This document shows positions 63,997 to 64,000 of a DNA stretch of 64,000 nt, one piece after another. The stretch lies in NCBI RefSeq assembly GCF_016863655.1, contig NZ_BOPH01000108.1, forward strand, positions 1 through 64,000, read 5' to 3'. Made by a program: the position numbers and the translations under genes. Below the pieces are notes generated by a model that had not been told where the DNA came from, made no database searches, and saw only the letters and a list, made by a program, of their open reading frames with translations. How positions within the stretch are numbered: the first letter of the stretch is position 1; the number at the start of each line of letters is the position of its first letter. This DNA is from Virgisporangium ochraceum (GTDB lineage: Bacteria > Actinomycetota > Actinomycetes > Mycobacteriales > Micromonosporaceae).

Positions 63997-64000
63997 CCTA

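Overview
The window is very GC-rich, GC-biased at third codon positions and densely packed. It has start/stop-overlapping operons, many GTG and some TTG starts, several F420-type (LLM) oxidoreductases, a mycothiol-type maleylpyruvate isomerase, LuxR/LAL and NB-ARC-TPR regulators and a small NRPS locus. This points to the chromosome of a filamentous actinomycete (Micromonosporaceae or Pseudonocardiales type; genus not resolvable by eye). I see no rRNA, tRNA, CRISPR array, transposase, integrase or plasmid/phage gene. No gene-free stretch exceeds 300 bases; the longest gaps are about 150-180 bases and are divergent promoter regions.

Layout. (1) 1-7.1 kb: an NB-ARC/TPR regulator divergent from an intracellular-looking subtilase, a pentapeptide-repeat membrane protein, CorA, and a secreted GH11 xylanase with a cellulose-binding-type tail. 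(2) 7.2-15.5 kb: aromatic catabolism. Gentisate 1,2-dioxygenase and maleylpyruvate isomerase lie on +; a fumarylpyruvate-hydrolase-like FAH protein, a FAD monooxygenase (possible 3-hydroxybenzoate 6-hydroxylase), a thiolase, a PaaX-family repressor and two tandem P450s lie on -. Together these could take a 3-hydroxybenzoate-like compound through gentisate to fumarate and pyruvate. (3) 15.6-21.1 kb: an iron/family-1-type ABC importer (lipoprotein, fused permease, ATPase) and an FMN glutamate-synthase-like enzyme.

(4) 21.1-31.1 kb: one ten-gene minus-strand operon with 1-8 base overlaps at most junctions. It starts from a clear, apparently leaderless promoter at 31.1 kb. Order of transcription is SDR, acyl-CoA synthetase, MaoC hydratase, polar-amino-acid-type ABC importer (three genes), CapA-type phosphoesterase, CaiB CoA-transferase and two proteins of the 2-hydroxyacyl-CoA dehydratase / benzoyl-CoA reductase superfamily. 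The last two lack most of the cysteines that hold the iron-sulfur clusters in that family, and no activator ATPase is present. This is the most unusual gene system in the window.

(5) 31.1-38.5 kb: MFS exporter plus GNAT, a TPR protein, an Lrp/AsnC regulator divergent from another MFS exporter with a dyad between them, and an LCMT/TcmP-like methyltransferase. (6) 38.6-48.2 kb: LAL regulator, MbtH, a one-module NRPS (C-A-T-TE) and a second NB-ARC/TPR regulator paralogous to the first. (7) 48.3-52.6 kb: Ca2+-type P-ATPase, a dehydrogenase interrupted by an in-frame amber codon, and a small membrane protein. (8) 52.6-64 kb: a CoA-dependent catabolic locus with four LLM oxidoreductases, two acyl-CoA ligases, enoyl-CoA hydratase, a VOC protein, a short/long acyl-CoA dehydrogenase pair and a metallo-beta-lactamase-fold hydrolase. 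Its two minus-strand operons and the divergent hydrolase carry the same 21-base operator-like element (one mismatch).

A separate genome-scale signal is a palindrome, TCCAC-N-GTGGA, found at least 12 times and scattered through genes in all three reading frames. Where it encodes Ser-Thr-Val-Asp it often uses the otherwise uncommon Thr codon ACT.
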